Assembly (NCBI GenBank): GCA_017886205.1
Contig: JAFNEO010000011.1
Location: 1 to 64,000, forward strand
Reading direction: 5' to 3'
Origin: Candidatus Aminicenantota bacterium
GTDB lineage: Bacteria; Acidobacteriota; Aminicenantia; Aminicenantales; UBA8522
DNA length: 64,000 bases
Shown: positions 34,450 to 44,187 of the stretch, piece by piece
Position numbering within the stretch: the stretch's first letter is position 1
Layout: each line of letters starts with the position of its first letter
Notes under the pieces: generated by a model
What the model saw: the letters and a program-made list of their open reading frames with translations, nothing else
Told to the model about the DNA's origin: nothing
Databases searched by the model: none
Position numbers and translations under genes: made by a program

Positions 34450-36427
34450 ACGGCTTCTTCAACCTGTCCTCGAGCCATTTCTTGTCCATCTGAATCCTGA
34501 ATTGCTCATGCCGCATCGACTCGCCGGTATCGAACTTGAGCGCCTCCTGATAATACCTCAGCGCCTCCGGCCTCTTCCCCATCAGGTCCTTGAGCAGTCC
34601 CATCCAGCCTAGGGCGGCGAATTTTTCCAGGCCTTCCCGTTGAAGGCTGGAGACCTTCTCGAAGCAGTCAAAAGATTCGGGATACTGGCCGAGTTCATAA
34701 AATCCCATCCCCAGCCGGTACCAGACGTCGCCTTTCTGGATGCCTTCATCCTTGACCGTCTTATAGACAATGGGACTGTCCTTGCCTTCCCATCCCAGGG
34801 CGAGCACCTCTGCCGCCTCGGAGGAAATCGGGGTGAGCGGATTGTCGAGCATGGCCAATTTCTTCTCTGGATCGAGGATCGCCTCCTTGAGTTTTGCTTT
34901 GCTTTTGAAGGTGAGAACATTGACGTCCATTAATCGGTCGGTGGACTGGACCGTTTCCGATCCGTCCTCGAAGACGGCCTTGACAGGAATGGGCATTCTC
35001 ATCGTGCCGAGCTTGCTGACCTTGATTGTGGACAGATATCCGTCCCCCTCTTTTATGGAATCCTTGGCTTCGATCTTGTAGCAGAGGTAAACATTGGAGC
35101 GGACCCATTGGTCAAAGAACCAGGCGAGATCCCGTCCGCTCTCTTTCTCACAGAACCTCTGGAAATCCTTCCAGCCCAGACTCCGGCCGCCGAATTCCCG
35201 CAGGCATCTTTTGAAAATCTTTTCGAACTCAGGCCGGCCGAGAACAGAATCGAGGGCGAACATGATGCTCGGACCCTTGCTGTGGACAACCGTGTTGTTG
35301 TGATCGTAATGGATTTTTTTGACCCGGGCTGGCGGGATATCAACCGTCATGTCATAGTACATACCCAGGCCGTTGAGATAATTCCCCATCCATTCGACCC
35401 TCCTCTTGGGGTCGAAGTTCCGGGCCATCATGTATTCGGTGTCGATGAATATCCCCATCCCGATCCAGAGCCAAGCGGGGTCGTCCGGGTCAAGAACCCA
35501 CTCGCCCCAATACTCGTGTCCGATTTCGTGCGACGTGATGTGCTGCCACCAGACGAGCGGCTCGCCCTCCTTGAATGTTTCCAGGCCGTGGATGGCGACG
35601 ATTCCCGTGGCAAAGGGACCGCCGCCCCAGCGGCCGCTCCCTCCGGGGATGATATTCAGGAATGGAAAAGGATAGAAACCGAGCCATTCCTTGCAGAACT
35701 TGATCACGTCCACGGCCGTATCGAGACAAGCGGAGGCGGCCTTGGCCCCCTTATCGGTCGCCAATGTGGTGATGAGCACTCCCTCGGACTCCCGGGATTC
35801 CGTTTTCATGCCCTTCCCGAGATAGATGCCGAAGGTCCCAGCCCCTTTGTTCTCATAGCGACCGGTCTTGGTGTTCAACCTCCCGCTTGCTGCCATGGCA
35901 AAGCCCGCCGGGATGTCGAGTTTGACTGAAAAAGAATCATGGAGTGGCAGCCCGTCCCACCAGAGCCTGGGGAACCAGCTCGTGTCCCCGAATTCTGTGC
36001 CCTCGGCAGAGAACTCGACCGCCTTCCTGAAAGTGACCTCGAGTTTCAACTTCTTCCCTGGCGCCAGAGGCTCGGGCAAAAGATAGAAAATAGGGGAGGA
36101 GAGAACAGGCTTGGTCTCCGGGTTGAGAGGCAACAAGGGGTTTCCGGATACCGCTACCGAAATCGAGGACGCTGGCCCCATCGACCAGTCCAAGGCGACC
36201 AGGCTCGTCGGCAGGCGCGAAGTGTTTTTAAGGACGATCGTCTCTTTCCCCTCGATGGCGCCCTTCGGGGAGAGGTCGAGGCGGGCGTCGATGATATAGT
36301 GGCTTTTCGGAGTGTCCGCCGGAACCCAGTAGCCGTCCTGGCCAAACAGCGGAAGTGAACTCGAAGAACCCAACAGCAAGAGAACTAGCAGCAATCTGAT
36401 AGCGAGAACGCCAGACTGATCTCTCAT
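34433..36427 (-). CDS. M1-family peptidase-like protein, exported
   Basis: A 664-residue protein with a signal peptide (residues about 8-30), a beta-sandwich N-domain and a gluzincin-type core with H300-E-I-G-H304. The third zinc ligand, a glutamate in the WLNEGFA motif of M1 peptidases, is Met324 in WIGMGIF, and no GxMEN exopeptidase motif is seen. TPR-like repeats lie at the C-terminus. The start at 36427 is preceded by GGGAGG. Its 3' end overlaps the convergent ADP-ribosylglycohydrolase gene by 17 bases. It may be an endopeptidase or a degenerate binding protein. Confidence 0.8.
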   Translation of the reverse strand: MRDQSGVLAIRLLLVLLLLGSSSSLPLFGQDGYWVPADTPKSHYIIDARLDLSPKGAIEGKETIVLKNTSRLPTSLVALDWSMGPASSISVAVSGNPLLPLNPETKPVLSSPIFYLLPEPLAPGKKLKLEVTFRKAVEFSAEGTEFGDTSWFPRLWWDGLPLHDSFSVKLDIPAGFAMAASGRLNTKTGRYENKGAGTFGIYLGKGMKTESRESEGVLITTLATDKGAKAASACLDTAVDVIKFCKEWLGFYPFPFLNIIPGGSGRWGGGPFATGIVAIHGLETFKEGEPLVWWQHITSHEIGHEYWGEWVLDPDDPAWLWIGMGIFIDTEYMMARNFDPKRRVEWMGNYLNGLGMYYDMTVDIPPARVKKIHYDHNNTVVHSKGPSIMFALDSVLGRPEFEKIFKRCLREFGGRSLGWKDFQRFCEKESGRDLAWFFDQWVRSNVYLCYKIEAKDSIKEGDGYLSTIKVSKLGTMRMPIPVKAVFEDGSETVQSTDRLMDVNVLTFKSKAKLKEAILDPEKKLAMLDNPLTPISSEAAEVLALGWEGKDSPIVYKTVKDEGIQKGDVWYRLGMGFYELGQYPESFDCFEKVSSLQREGLEKFAALGWMGLLKDLMGKRPEALRYYQEALKFDTGESMRHEQFRIQMDKKWLEDRLKKPFIWKK

Positions 36428-36571
36428 GATCGCCTCCCTATTGACATTCTCCATTATTATAATATCGGCGGCAAAATTTCAACGGAAAAGGGCGTCCCCG
36501 ATTCCCTCTGACCGGGGAGGAAGAAAAACCGTGAGGTTATCTAATTCGAAGGGGGATATTCAGCCTCCGCG

Positions 36572-37582
36572 TCACCCGATTATTCGGCTGCCCAACCGGA
36601 TGAGAAAATACAGCGAGCCGCCGATAAACGCCGCTCCCGGGATAGTGAAGATCCAGGCCCAGACAATCTGGAGCGTTACCCCCCAGCGCACGGCGGAGAG
36701 ACGTTTGGCGGCGCCGACTCCGGAGATTGATCCTGTGATGACATGGGTCGTGCTGACGGGGACGCCCGCGTGAGTCGCAAGGAATATGCTGGCGGCGCTG
36801 GCGGTCTCAGCGCAGAAGCCGTCGATCGGTCTCAGTTTGGTGATTTTCTGGCCCATAGTCTTGACGATTCTCCAGCCCCCCGTAAGGGTCCCGAGGGCGA
36901 TGGCCGCATGGGCGCTGAGCACGATCCAGAGGGAGATGTGAAATTCTTTCATCCAGCCGGCCGCGAAGACAAGGCTGGCGATGATGCCCATGGTTTTTTG
37001 GGCGTCATTCCCGCCGTGGCCCAGGCTGTAGGCGGCGGCGGAGAGCAGCTGCAGGCGGCGCGACCAGGTATTTATTGCAGCCGGATGCTGCTTGTGCAAA
37101 AGACGGGTCGTCAGTGTGATGAGAATCAATCCCAGGACTAGGCCGATGATCGGGGCGAGAAAGATGAATATGATCGTTTTCACCCAGCCAGGGACGATAA
37201 TGACCCCAGACCCGGCTTTGACGATGGCCGCTCCGGCATAGCCGCCGATCAGTGCGTGCGATGAACTGGTCGGCAGTCCGAGGAGCCAAGTGAAAAGGTT
37301 CCAGCCGATAGCCCCGAGAAGGCCCGCCAAGATCACCACTGGGGTCACGATCCTGATGTCGATCAGGCCTGTGCCGATGGTATGGGCCACCGCCGTGCCG
37401 AATATGAGGAAGGCGACAAAATTAAAAAACGCCGCCCAGACGACGGCCAGACGCGGTGTCAAGACGCGCGTCGAGACGATGGTGGCGATGGAATTGGCGG
37501 CATCGTGCATACCGTTGGTGAAATCGAAGCTCAAGGCGACCAGGATAATGAGGACGACGAAGATGGTGCTTAGACTCGGCAT
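36572..37582 (-). CDS. pit: Inorganic phosphate transporter, PiT family
   Basis: A 336-residue protein with about ten helices and the PiT signature twice: FDFTNGMHDAANSIATIV near the N-terminus and GGNDAQKTMG in the second half. It carries metal-phosphate by proton or sodium symport. It lies 5 bases after a DUF47 gene, the usual partner, which modulates uptake. Confidence 0.94.
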   Translation of the reverse strand: MPSLSTIFVVLIILVALSFDFTNGMHDAANSIATIVSTRVLTPRLAVVWAAFFNFVAFLIFGTAVAHTIGTGLIDIRIVTPVVILAGLLGAIGWNLFTWLLGLPTSSSHALIGGYAGAAIVKAGSGVIIVPGWVKTIIFIFLAPIIGLVLGLILITLTTRLLHKQHPAAINTWSRRLQLLSAAAYSLGHGGNDAQKTMGIIASLVFAAGWMKEFHISLWIVLSAHAAIALGTLTGGWRIVKTMGQKITKLRPIDGFCAETASAASIFLATHAGVPVSTTHVITGSISGVGAAKRLSAVRWGVTLQIVWAWIFTIPGAAFIGGSLYFLIRLGSRIIG

Positions 37583-37587
37583 CCCGG

Positions 37588-38214
37588 TCAGGTCATCTTG
37601 ACAGTAATACCTTCGATGACGTTGGCCACGTCTTCGCAGCGGTCCGCCGCCCTTTCGAGCCGTTCGTAGATCTCCTTGAGCTTGATCAATTCTTTGAGGT
37701 CTTCCACCCGCTGGGTTTTTTCAAAAAGGTCGGCGATCGCTTGCTGGCCGATGATGTCCGCCTGATACTCAAGATTATTGACTTCGCGGCAGAAGGTATG
37801 GACACGTCCCAGCTTTTCGAGGTTGGAGATGGCCTCGTAGACTTGAGAGACGGCCTGACCGATGATATCCACGAGCTTTTTCATCTCGGGTGTGGGGGCA
37901 GCGATCTTGAAGTTATTCAGCCGGCTGGCCACGCCTTCTATACAATCGAGAACGTCGTCCAGCCCGCTGGCCAGTTCATGAATGTCCTCGCGTTCGAGGG
38001 GCGTGATAAAAGTGCCTCGCAGCCTGGTGATGATGTCATGAGTGAGGATGTCGCCCTGATGCTCGATGGCTTTGATTCTCTGGAATTTCTTATCGATGTC
38101 CTCGTAGTGGTCGATAATATCCTGGAGGGCTTCGATCCCCTCCTTGAGGTTAGCGGCGTCCTCCCTAAAAAGCTCGAAAAACTTTTCGTTTTTCGGGAAC
38201 AACCTGATCTTCAT
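37588..38214 (-). CDS. DUF47 family PhoU-like regulator of phosphate transport
   Basis: A 208-residue all-helical protein (KIRLFPKNEKFFELFREDA start) typical of TIGR00153/DUF47, with two PhoU-like helical bundles that bind metal ions. GGAGGG precedes the ATG. Encoded just before pit, so it likely controls or partners the transporter. Confidence 0.93.
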   Translation of the reverse strand: MKIRLFPKNEKFFELFREDAANLKEGIEALQDIIDHYEDIDKKFQRIKAIEHQGDILTHDIITRLRGTFITPLEREDIHELASGLDDVLDCIEGVASRLNNFKIAAPTPEMKKLVDIIGQAVSQVYEAISNLEKLGRVHTFCREVNNLEYQADIIGQQAIADLFEKTQRVEDLKELIKLKEIYERLERAADRCEDVANVIEGITVKMT

Positions 38215-38373
38215 GTTGTCCGTCCCTCCAGAGGGGCCAATATAATTAACCCCTGCTCAGATGTCAAACGGGAGACCTAGTGGCCGTTTTTGCTTCCCAC
38301 AACCGCTTCACCCAGAGCACGGCTTCCCGGAGCGCCGGGACGAACTGGTCGAAACGGTAGTGACTAAGGCCGG

Positions 38374-39873
38374 CTACTTTTTCAGGCCGCTGATGCGGAA
38401 GGCGTGGGCGCATAGCAGCTCCGGGGAGAGGGCTTCCGGGTCGAATGCGGGCAGCCTGATGACTAGATCGTCTTTTTGGTTTTTCCACTTCAGCTCCCGT
38501 CCCGTCGCCAACCAGGTCACCCGGCTTTTCCTGTAGGCCCTCACATTCTTGATGACAAGCTGTTCCCCCGGCCAGCGCGGCGTGATGGCATAGAGGTCCC
38601 CATCCTTGGTGGTGAAGAAGACGTCTTTGACAGCCCGTCCGGCCTCCGGCTGCAGGGTTTCTTTCAAGATGTCGAACCCGGTCATGAACTCGTCGCGCTT
38701 GGTCTCCGGCCTTAGCCCCTCCGACCATTGGCAGGGCGTCCGCCACATGTGCGTCCCGAAGATGGCCGCGCCGTTGGCTTTCAGCCAGCCGCCGATCTGC
38801 AGCAGCCGCTCCTGCATGATCACCGGGATCTTACCGTCTGCCCGAGGACCGATATCGAGGCACAGGTTTCCGCCCCGGCTGACGACATCGATGAGCATCA
38901 GGATGAGCTCGCGCGCCGAACGGTAGTCGGCGAGGTCCTCGTTCCGGTTGTAGCCGTAGGAGCTCCCCATCCCACGACTCTCCTCCCAGGGGTGCCGGTC
39001 GTCATCGAGGCCTGAGCCGTATTCCGTGGTATAGAACCCGCCATGCTTGTGCCGGGCGTCCTTGCCCCAGCGGTCGTTGATGACCAGGTCGGGTTCGTTG
39101 GGCGCCGTGTTGAACAGCCAGGCCAGGAGCTCCGGCGAGCGCCATTCCTCGGAGGTCATATCCCACTCGCCGTCCGACCAGACTATATCCGGCCTGTAGC
39201 GGGTGATGAGGTCTTTGAACTGGGGGAAGAGGTGCTCGTTCACGAAGCGCTTCTTGTCGCTCTTCCACAGGGGGTGGTACCACTCGTAGAGCGAATAATA
39301 GAGCCCCAGCCGGATGCCTTTGGCCCGGACCGCAGCGGCCAGATCACCGACGATATCGCGCTTCGGTCCCATTTCCATCGTGTTCCAGGGGCGGCCGTAG
39401 GCCCGGCTGGCCTCCCGGCTCGGCCAGAGGCAGTCGCCGGCATGATGCTTGGTGGTGAAGACGATGTACTTGGCTCCGGAATTCTGGAGAAGGTCGGCCC
39501 ACTCCTCCGGGTTCCACAGTTCAGCTTTGAAGAGCGGGGCGAAGTCCTCGTATCTGAAGTTCCTGCCGTAGGTCTTCACATGATAGTCATAGACTTGCCC
39601 GTTTTGGGATCTCTCCTGGAGGAAGTATTGATACCATTCGGCGTAGGTACCCTTCGGGCTCCAGGCCGGGACGGAATAGAGTCCCCAGCAGATGAAGACT
39701 CCGAATTTCGCGTCCCGGAACCACTGCGGCGTCGGCCGCGCGTCCAGGGACTCCCAGCTGGGTTCGTATTTCGCTTGCGGTTGATAGTCCGCCCCAATCG
39801 ACGGAGCCGGCCGTAAGAGTATGGCCGCAAGGAATAGCGATCCCCGGATCATCAAGCGTGAGGTCTTGCGCAT
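38374..39873 (-). CDS. Alpha-L-fucosidase, GH29, exported
   Basis: A 499-residue protein with a signal peptide (to about residue 28). The TIM-barrel of GH29 starts with WFRDAKFGVFICWGLYSVP. The conserved KHHDGF motif appears as KHHAGD (142-147), and the nucleophile Asp234 lies in VWSDGEWD; the C-terminal beta-sandwich follows. It removes alpha-linked fucose from glycans. GGGAG precedes the ATG. It lies 43 bases downstream of the Tat-exported TIM-barrel gene at 39917-40792, probably in one operon. Confidence 0.92.
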   Translation of the reverse strand: MRKTSRLMIRGSLFLAAILLRPAPSIGADYQPQAKYEPSWESLDARPTPQWFRDAKFGVFICWGLYSVPAWSPKGTYAEWYQYFLQERSQNGQVYDYHVKTYGRNFRYEDFAPLFKAELWNPEEWADLLQNSGAKYIVFTTKHHAGDCLWPSREASRAYGRPWNTMEMGPKRDIVGDLAAAVRAKGIRLGLYYSLYEWYHPLWKSDKKRFVNEHLFPQFKDLITRYRPDIVWSDGEWDMTSEEWRSPELLAWLFNTAPNEPDLVINDRWGKDARHKHGGFYTTEYGSGLDDDRHPWEESRGMGSSYGYNRNEDLADYRSARELILMLIDVVSRGGNLCLDIGPRADGKIPVIMQERLLQIGGWLKANGAAIFGTHMWRTPCQWSEGLRPETKRDEFMTGFDILKETLQPEAGRAVKDVFFTTKDGDLYAITPRWPGEQLVIKNVRAYRKSRVTWLATGRELKWKNQKDDLVIRLPAFDPEALSPELLCAHAFRISGLKK

Positions 39874-39916
39874 ATCCTTTCTCCCGGCTGACTGACCCGC
39901 CTGTGCGGACGAGGCC

Positions 39917-40792
39917 CTACTTGGGGGTCAGAGTCTCGGTGTAGGTGGCGTTCTGGCGGATCTGGTCGACGGCCTTTTGGGCGTAGATGCCGACACAGAC
40001 GCCGTCTTTGCGCGCGATGTGGTTGAAGGCGTACTCGAACCCCTCGCTGGCGGTGAGCCTGCCGGCCGCCAGGATTTTGTAGGCGATGACCGGCTTCTCC
40101 AACCCCATGATCGTGGCCATGGCTTCGTCGCGCTCGGCGGCACTGTAGTCGTTGCTCTTCGACACATTGTAGAGGCACTGATAGTAGAAGTCCGTGGGGA
40201 ATTTGCGTCGCTCGAGCTCAGGATGGATCTCGGGCCAGTGGGCCGCCGCTCCCGCGGGCAAGCCGGCCTCCTTGATGCGCTCGATCCAGGATTGGAGGAC
40301 GTGGAAATTTCCCCGGCCGAACTGCTCCTCGACCCGCGCGCCCTGGATGAAGATCGCCTTGGCCCCGGCCTTGAGGGAGCGGTCGATCTCCTCGGGCATC
40401 TGCTCGGGACTCCCGTGGCACTGCGAGATCCAAACCTTGAGCCGGCCGCCCTTCTCTAAGTAGCGCGCCCAGAGGTCAACCCAGCGTTCGTCGGGCGGGC
40501 TGGCCAAGGCCGTCAGGCCGCAGTCGGCAGCTTCGTCGAGGATCTGCATGATCCGCTCATCGGTGTGGTGGCGCTTCATCTCCTCATCTAGCTGGGCCGA
40601 TTTGTGGGAGTACCCCCAGAAGGGGTTGGAGCCGAGGATGAGCCGTGAGACTTCGAGCGTCCCGAGGCGGACGGTGGGGAGGCCGGGGGTTTCGATCATG
40701 TCGGCCGCTGGGCCTGAAATACGCTTCGCCGCACCGGCCAGACCTCCGGCGGTCAATAAGGCTCCTGTCCTTAAAAAATCCCGTCGGTTCAT
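39917..40792 (-). CDS. Tat-exported TIM-barrel protein, aldo/keto reductase-like
   Basis: A 291-residue protein with a clear Tat leader (MNRRDFLRTGALLTAGG). The body has alternating strands and helices of a barrel (VSRLILGSNPFWGYSHK near residue 46, then regular repeats to AYKILAAGRL near 246), like Tat-exported aldo/keto-reductase-fold proteins beside sugar genes. The catalytic tyrosine set is not obvious. The start at 40792 has AAGGAGG in front; the longer frame from 40957 adds non-coding-looking sequence. Likely sugar-linked, function uncertain. Confidence 0.65.
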   Translation of the reverse strand: MNRRDFLRTGALLTAGGLAGAAKRISGPAADMIETPGLPTVRLGTLEVSRLILGSNPFWGYSHKSAQLDEEMKRHHTDERIMQILDEAADCGLTALASPPDERWVDLWARYLEKGGRLKVWISQCHGSPEQMPEEIDRSLKAGAKAIFIQGARVEEQFGRGNFHVLQSWIERIKEAGLPAGAAAHWPEIHPELERRKFPTDFYYQCLYNVSKSNDYSAAERDEAMATIMGLEKPVIAYKILAAGRLTASEGFEYAFNHIARKDGVCVGIYAQKAVDQIRQNATYTETLTPK

Positions 40793-40952
40793 GATCGACC
40801 TCCTTCTACCGGGGGCCCGGGCGCCCGCCGGCCTCGACCGGCTTGTCAACTTGCGAGTCGGCGCGCTCTTACAAAGAGGGTAAAACAACCTCAGAGATCT
40901 TGTCAAACCGGGTCCAAAGCCGCGGCCGGACTTGCCCTTGAGCAAAGAATCA

Positions 40953-40970
40953 CCCAAAGCTGATTTTGGG
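40953..40970 (-). terminator. Weak hairpin after the kinase gene
   Basis: CCCAAA and TTTGGG arms with a 6-base loop, followed on the minus strand by TGATTCTTTGCTC. A weak terminator candidate 20 bases past the stop. Confidence 0.25.
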
Positions 40971-40990
40971 ACGGAAGGATCTCTCCCGGC

Positions 40991-43900
40991 TCAGCCGGCT
41001 TTGAGAGCGGCGAGGCGCTGCTTCACTTCCTGGGCTTCTGGGAATCCGGGGTCCGCGTCTTTCCAGATCAAGGCCAGCTTTTGGTACTGCTCGAGGGCTT
41101 TAAGTCGCAGGCCCTTCTGCTCGTAGAGCCTGGCCAGCCGGAACCGGCTGAGCGGATGGATGAGCCTGAATCCCCTGGCCAGGGGATCGGGCGATATGAG
41201 CTTCTCATACTCGGCGATGGCTTTGTCGATCTCCCCCTTTTTGAGATAAGCCCTGGCCGGAATGTCATAGGTGGAGGGAACGCCGTTCATGATCAGAGTA
41301 TAAATACCCCCGATCTCGACACGCGGGCCGCCGATCTTGTTGTAGGCCTCGATCGTCTTTTCCGGTTCCCCCTGGGCGGCCAGGATCTCGCTCAAAAGAT
41401 GATAGTAGGCCATCTCCAGCGTCGGCTTTTCCTGGTCGACGATATTGGGCCGGGCGGCCTCGATCTTGGCAAGCTGGGCTCGGGCCGCGTCCGGCCGATT
41501 TTGCCGAATGTCGGCGAGTCCCTGGTAGAAGGTTAATAGGACCTCATTCAATGGCCCGGATCGGAGCTTGCGCTCGGCCCGGAAGCCGAAGCGCTCCTTG
41601 GCATACTGGAGGAATTGATCGTACCTTCCCAAATCATATGAGGTCCAGATCAGCGACCGATAGAGATTGTCGGCGTTGATGAAGTCATTATCCGCCAGGG
41701 CATATTCCTTGGCTTTAGCCAGGTCGGCAAAGGCGGCCTCTGTCTTTCCCAGGAGGTGATCGTAGACGGCCTTGAGCTGACTGCCCCAGGCTTTCATGCC
41801 GTTAGACGGCGCCGCGGCGATGTATTGATCGATCCAGCTCAGGGCGCCGGAGAAGTCTTCTTGAATGGCCTGGATGTAGGAAATCTTATTATCCGACCCG
41901 AAGTCTGGTTTGATCTGGATCGCCTCTTTGAACTTTTCCACCGCCGCATCCCACTTTCCCATGCTGAAATAGAGCTCGCCCATGGAATCATAGGGGTTGG
42001 CATCGCCCGGTGAAACGGCCGCGTATTCCTGGAAGTATTTGATGGCCAGGTCGTATTTTTTCTGGTTGCCGTAAGCATAGGCAATCAGGTTCAAGGCCGG
42101 GCCGAACTTGGGATCGAGCTTCAGCAAGAGGTTGAGTTCCGTGGCGGCCTCTTCATACTTCCCCATCCCGTTAAGACGCGCGGCCAGGTCCAGACGCGCC
42201 CTTTTTTCCTCCGGATAATCGGCGATGATCCCCCTGAGGATATCGATCTGCTCTTTTCCCTTATCCTTGCCGCGAGAGGCGAGGAGGGCCTTGATGTAGA
42301 GCCCTTCTTTTCCCGACACTTTGCCTCCGAACTTTTCGAGTTTCTGGAAGGCCTCGTCGATAGCCGGAGAATTTCCCAGGGAGGTGTAGACCCTGACCAG
42401 ATAGGAATAGGCCATAGCGAATTCAGGGTCGAGCTCGACGGCCCGCTCGAGGTTCCGCCGGGCGTCGGCGTAATAGAATTTCTCGTAATCCTCCCGTCCG
42501 CGGAGAAAGTAGTTGTAGGCCTCCAGGGACTTGGTTGTCGCTTCGGCGATCGGCGTGGCCTTAAGCTTCGGGACAGCCTCTTCCTGGCCAAACCCCCGGC
42601 CGATCTCCCGGCTCAGGTCGTCGATCTGTTTCTTCAGGATACTGTCGATACCCTCGCCGCGCGCGTTGACGGTCTTGAGGAGGCTCTTGGTCTTGACATC
42701 CAGGATCTTGGCGTCGGTGACGAACGTGTCTCCCGCCTTGATGAAGCTTCCCCGGATGATGGCCTGCACATCGTCCATCCGGCAGAGCTCTATCCCGAGG
42801 TCGCTGTCGATCACCTGCCGGTCCTCCCGTCCTGACTGCTTGAGCAGGTCGCGCAGCCTCTCCCAGCTGGTGATGCGGAAGAGCTTGGATTGTTCAAGGC
42901 TGGTAATTAGGAGGTTGGGAATGGCGTCCTGGAGATAGTCGAAGGCGGCGTCGCCGGTCTGGTTCTCAAAGCTGATCACAGCCATTTTGAGCCGGTCCGC
43001 TAGGGGAGCCGCCGGCGTTCTCTGGAAGACGAATTTCCCAAGGAGAATGGCCAGGATGATGAGGACGGTTGCCGCCGCGATCGTCCTAGCGGCGAACTTC
43101 CTTCCGGGGATCTTGAAGAAGGAGCGCCGGGCCGTGGCGACGTGTTTCGCTTTCAGCCGCGTCCCCGCCCGGGTGTGTTCTTCTTCGATGCTTGCGAGAT
43201 CTGTCAGCAACTCCTCAGCGCTTTGATACCTGCTCTCTCTCTGCTTCTCCAGGCATTTGAGGATGACGCGGCTCATCGACTCCGGGATCCCCGGGTTGAG
43301 CTCGCGGGGGTCGTGGGGCAGGTCATTTTTGTGTTTAAAAGCGACGCTCCAGGGCGTTTCTCCGGAAAAAGGAGTCTTCCCGGTGAGCAGCTCATAGATG
43401 ATAATGCCCAGGGAATAGATGTCTGAGCGGGCGTCGATTTGGCTTCCGTCGATCTGCTCCGGGCTCATGTACTCCGGCGTCCCGATCATCATCCCGGGGA
43501 GGGTCGCGCCCTTGGTTTCGATCGAGCTGGCGATCCCGAAGTCCATGATCCGGACATCCCCGTCCTCGTCGATCATGATGTTCTGGGGCTTGAGGTCCCG
43601 GTGGACGATACCGAGGCGGTGGGCTTCGATCAGCCCATGACAGACTTGCTGGGCGATGTTGAGCGTGGCCTCGAGGCTCATCTCCCTGGTCATCCGGATC
43701 ATCTTCTTGAGGTTCTGGCCCCGGATGAACTCCATAGTGATGTAATAAGTGTCGTTCTCCCGGCCCAGATGGTACATCCGGCAGACGTTCTTGTGGGTGA
43801 TCCGGCGGGTGATCTTAATCTCGTTCTGGAAACGTTCGATGGTCTTCCGGTCGGACGCGATCTCCGGCTTGATGAGCTTGAGCGCGACCTTCTCGTTGAT

Positions 43901-44140
43901 CTCCTGGTCGAGGACCTTGTAGACCTTACCCATCCCGCCCTTGCCGAGATCCTCGATGACCAGGTATCTCTTGGCGAAGGTCGTGCCGGGCGTGAGTTCG
44001 AGCGAGGGAGAGGGATAGGCCAGGGTCGCCGCCCGGGCCAGATCCTCGGGCACGTGCAAGGGAAGGGGCGTTGCGCACTTCTTGCAGAAGCGGCTATCGT
44101 CGCTGTTATCGGCCTGACATTCGGGGCAGCGGAGACTCAT
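40991..44140 (-). CDS. Membrane serine/threonine protein kinase with zinc ribbon, TolB-like domain and TPR repeats
   Basis: A 1049-residue signalling protein. A zinc ribbon with C5/C8 and C19/C22 is at the N-terminus. The Hanks-type kinase domain (about 59-320) has the glycine loop GKGGMGKV, Lys88, HRD with Asp182 and DFG with Asp200, all intact. One transmembrane helix spans about 351-372. The outer part begins with a TolB/FlgO-like domain (MAVISFENQTGD) and then about ten TPR repeats to the end. Such proteins are common in Acidobacteria-like genomes and may sense cell state. A good promoter lies just upstream. Confidence 0.92.
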   Translation of the reverse strand: MSLRCPECQADNSDDSRFCKKCATPLPLHVPEDLARAATLAYPSPSLELTPGTTFAKRYLVIEDLGKGGMGKVYKVLDQEINEKVALKLIKPEIASDRKTIERFQNEIKITRRITHKNVCRMYHLGRENDTYYITMEFIRGQNLKKMIRMTREMSLEATLNIAQQVCHGLIEAHRLGIVHRDLKPQNIMIDEDGDVRIMDFGIASSIETKGATLPGMMIGTPEYMSPEQIDGSQIDARSDIYSLGIIIYELLTGKTPFSGETPWSVAFKHKNDLPHDPRELNPGIPESMSRVILKCLEKQRESRYQSAEELLTDLASIEEEHTRAGTRLKAKHVATARRSFFKIPGRKFAARTIAAATVLIILAILLGKFVFQRTPAAPLADRLKMAVISFENQTGDAAFDYLQDAIPNLLITSLEQSKLFRITSWERLRDLLKQSGREDRQVIDSDLGIELCRMDDVQAIIRGSFIKAGDTFVTDAKILDVKTKSLLKTVNARGEGIDSILKKQIDDLSREIGRGFGQEEAVPKLKATPIAEATTKSLEAYNYFLRGREDYEKFYYADARRNLERAVELDPEFAMAYSYLVRVYTSLGNSPAIDEAFQKLEKFGGKVSGKEGLYIKALLASRGKDKGKEQIDILRGIIADYPEEKRARLDLAARLNGMGKYEEAATELNLLLKLDPKFGPALNLIAYAYGNQKKYDLAIKYFQEYAAVSPGDANPYDSMGELYFSMGKWDAAVEKFKEAIQIKPDFGSDNKISYIQAIQEDFSGALSWIDQYIAAAPSNGMKAWGSQLKAVYDHLLGKTEAAFADLAKAKEYALADNDFINADNLYRSLIWTSYDLGRYDQFLQYAKERFGFRAERKLRSGPLNEVLLTFYQGLADIRQNRPDAARAQLAKIEAARPNIVDQEKPTLEMAYYHLLSEILAAQGEPEKTIEAYNKIGGPRVEIGGIYTLIMNGVPSTYDIPARAYLKKGEIDKAIAEYEKLISPDPLARGFRLIHPLSRFRLARLYEQKGLRLKALEQYQKLALIWKDADPGFPEAQEVKQRLAALKAG

Positions 44141-44158
44141 CGTCCTTCACTCTGACCG

Positions 44159-44187
44159 ATCATAATGTAAGATATCTTTGCTTTCAA
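44159..44187 (-). promoter_or_regulatory. Promoter of the kinase gene
   Basis: On the minus strand TTGAAA (44187-44182), a 17-base spacer and TATGAT (44164-44159). A 12-base leader with AAGGA precedes the ATG at 44140. Confidence 0.5.
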
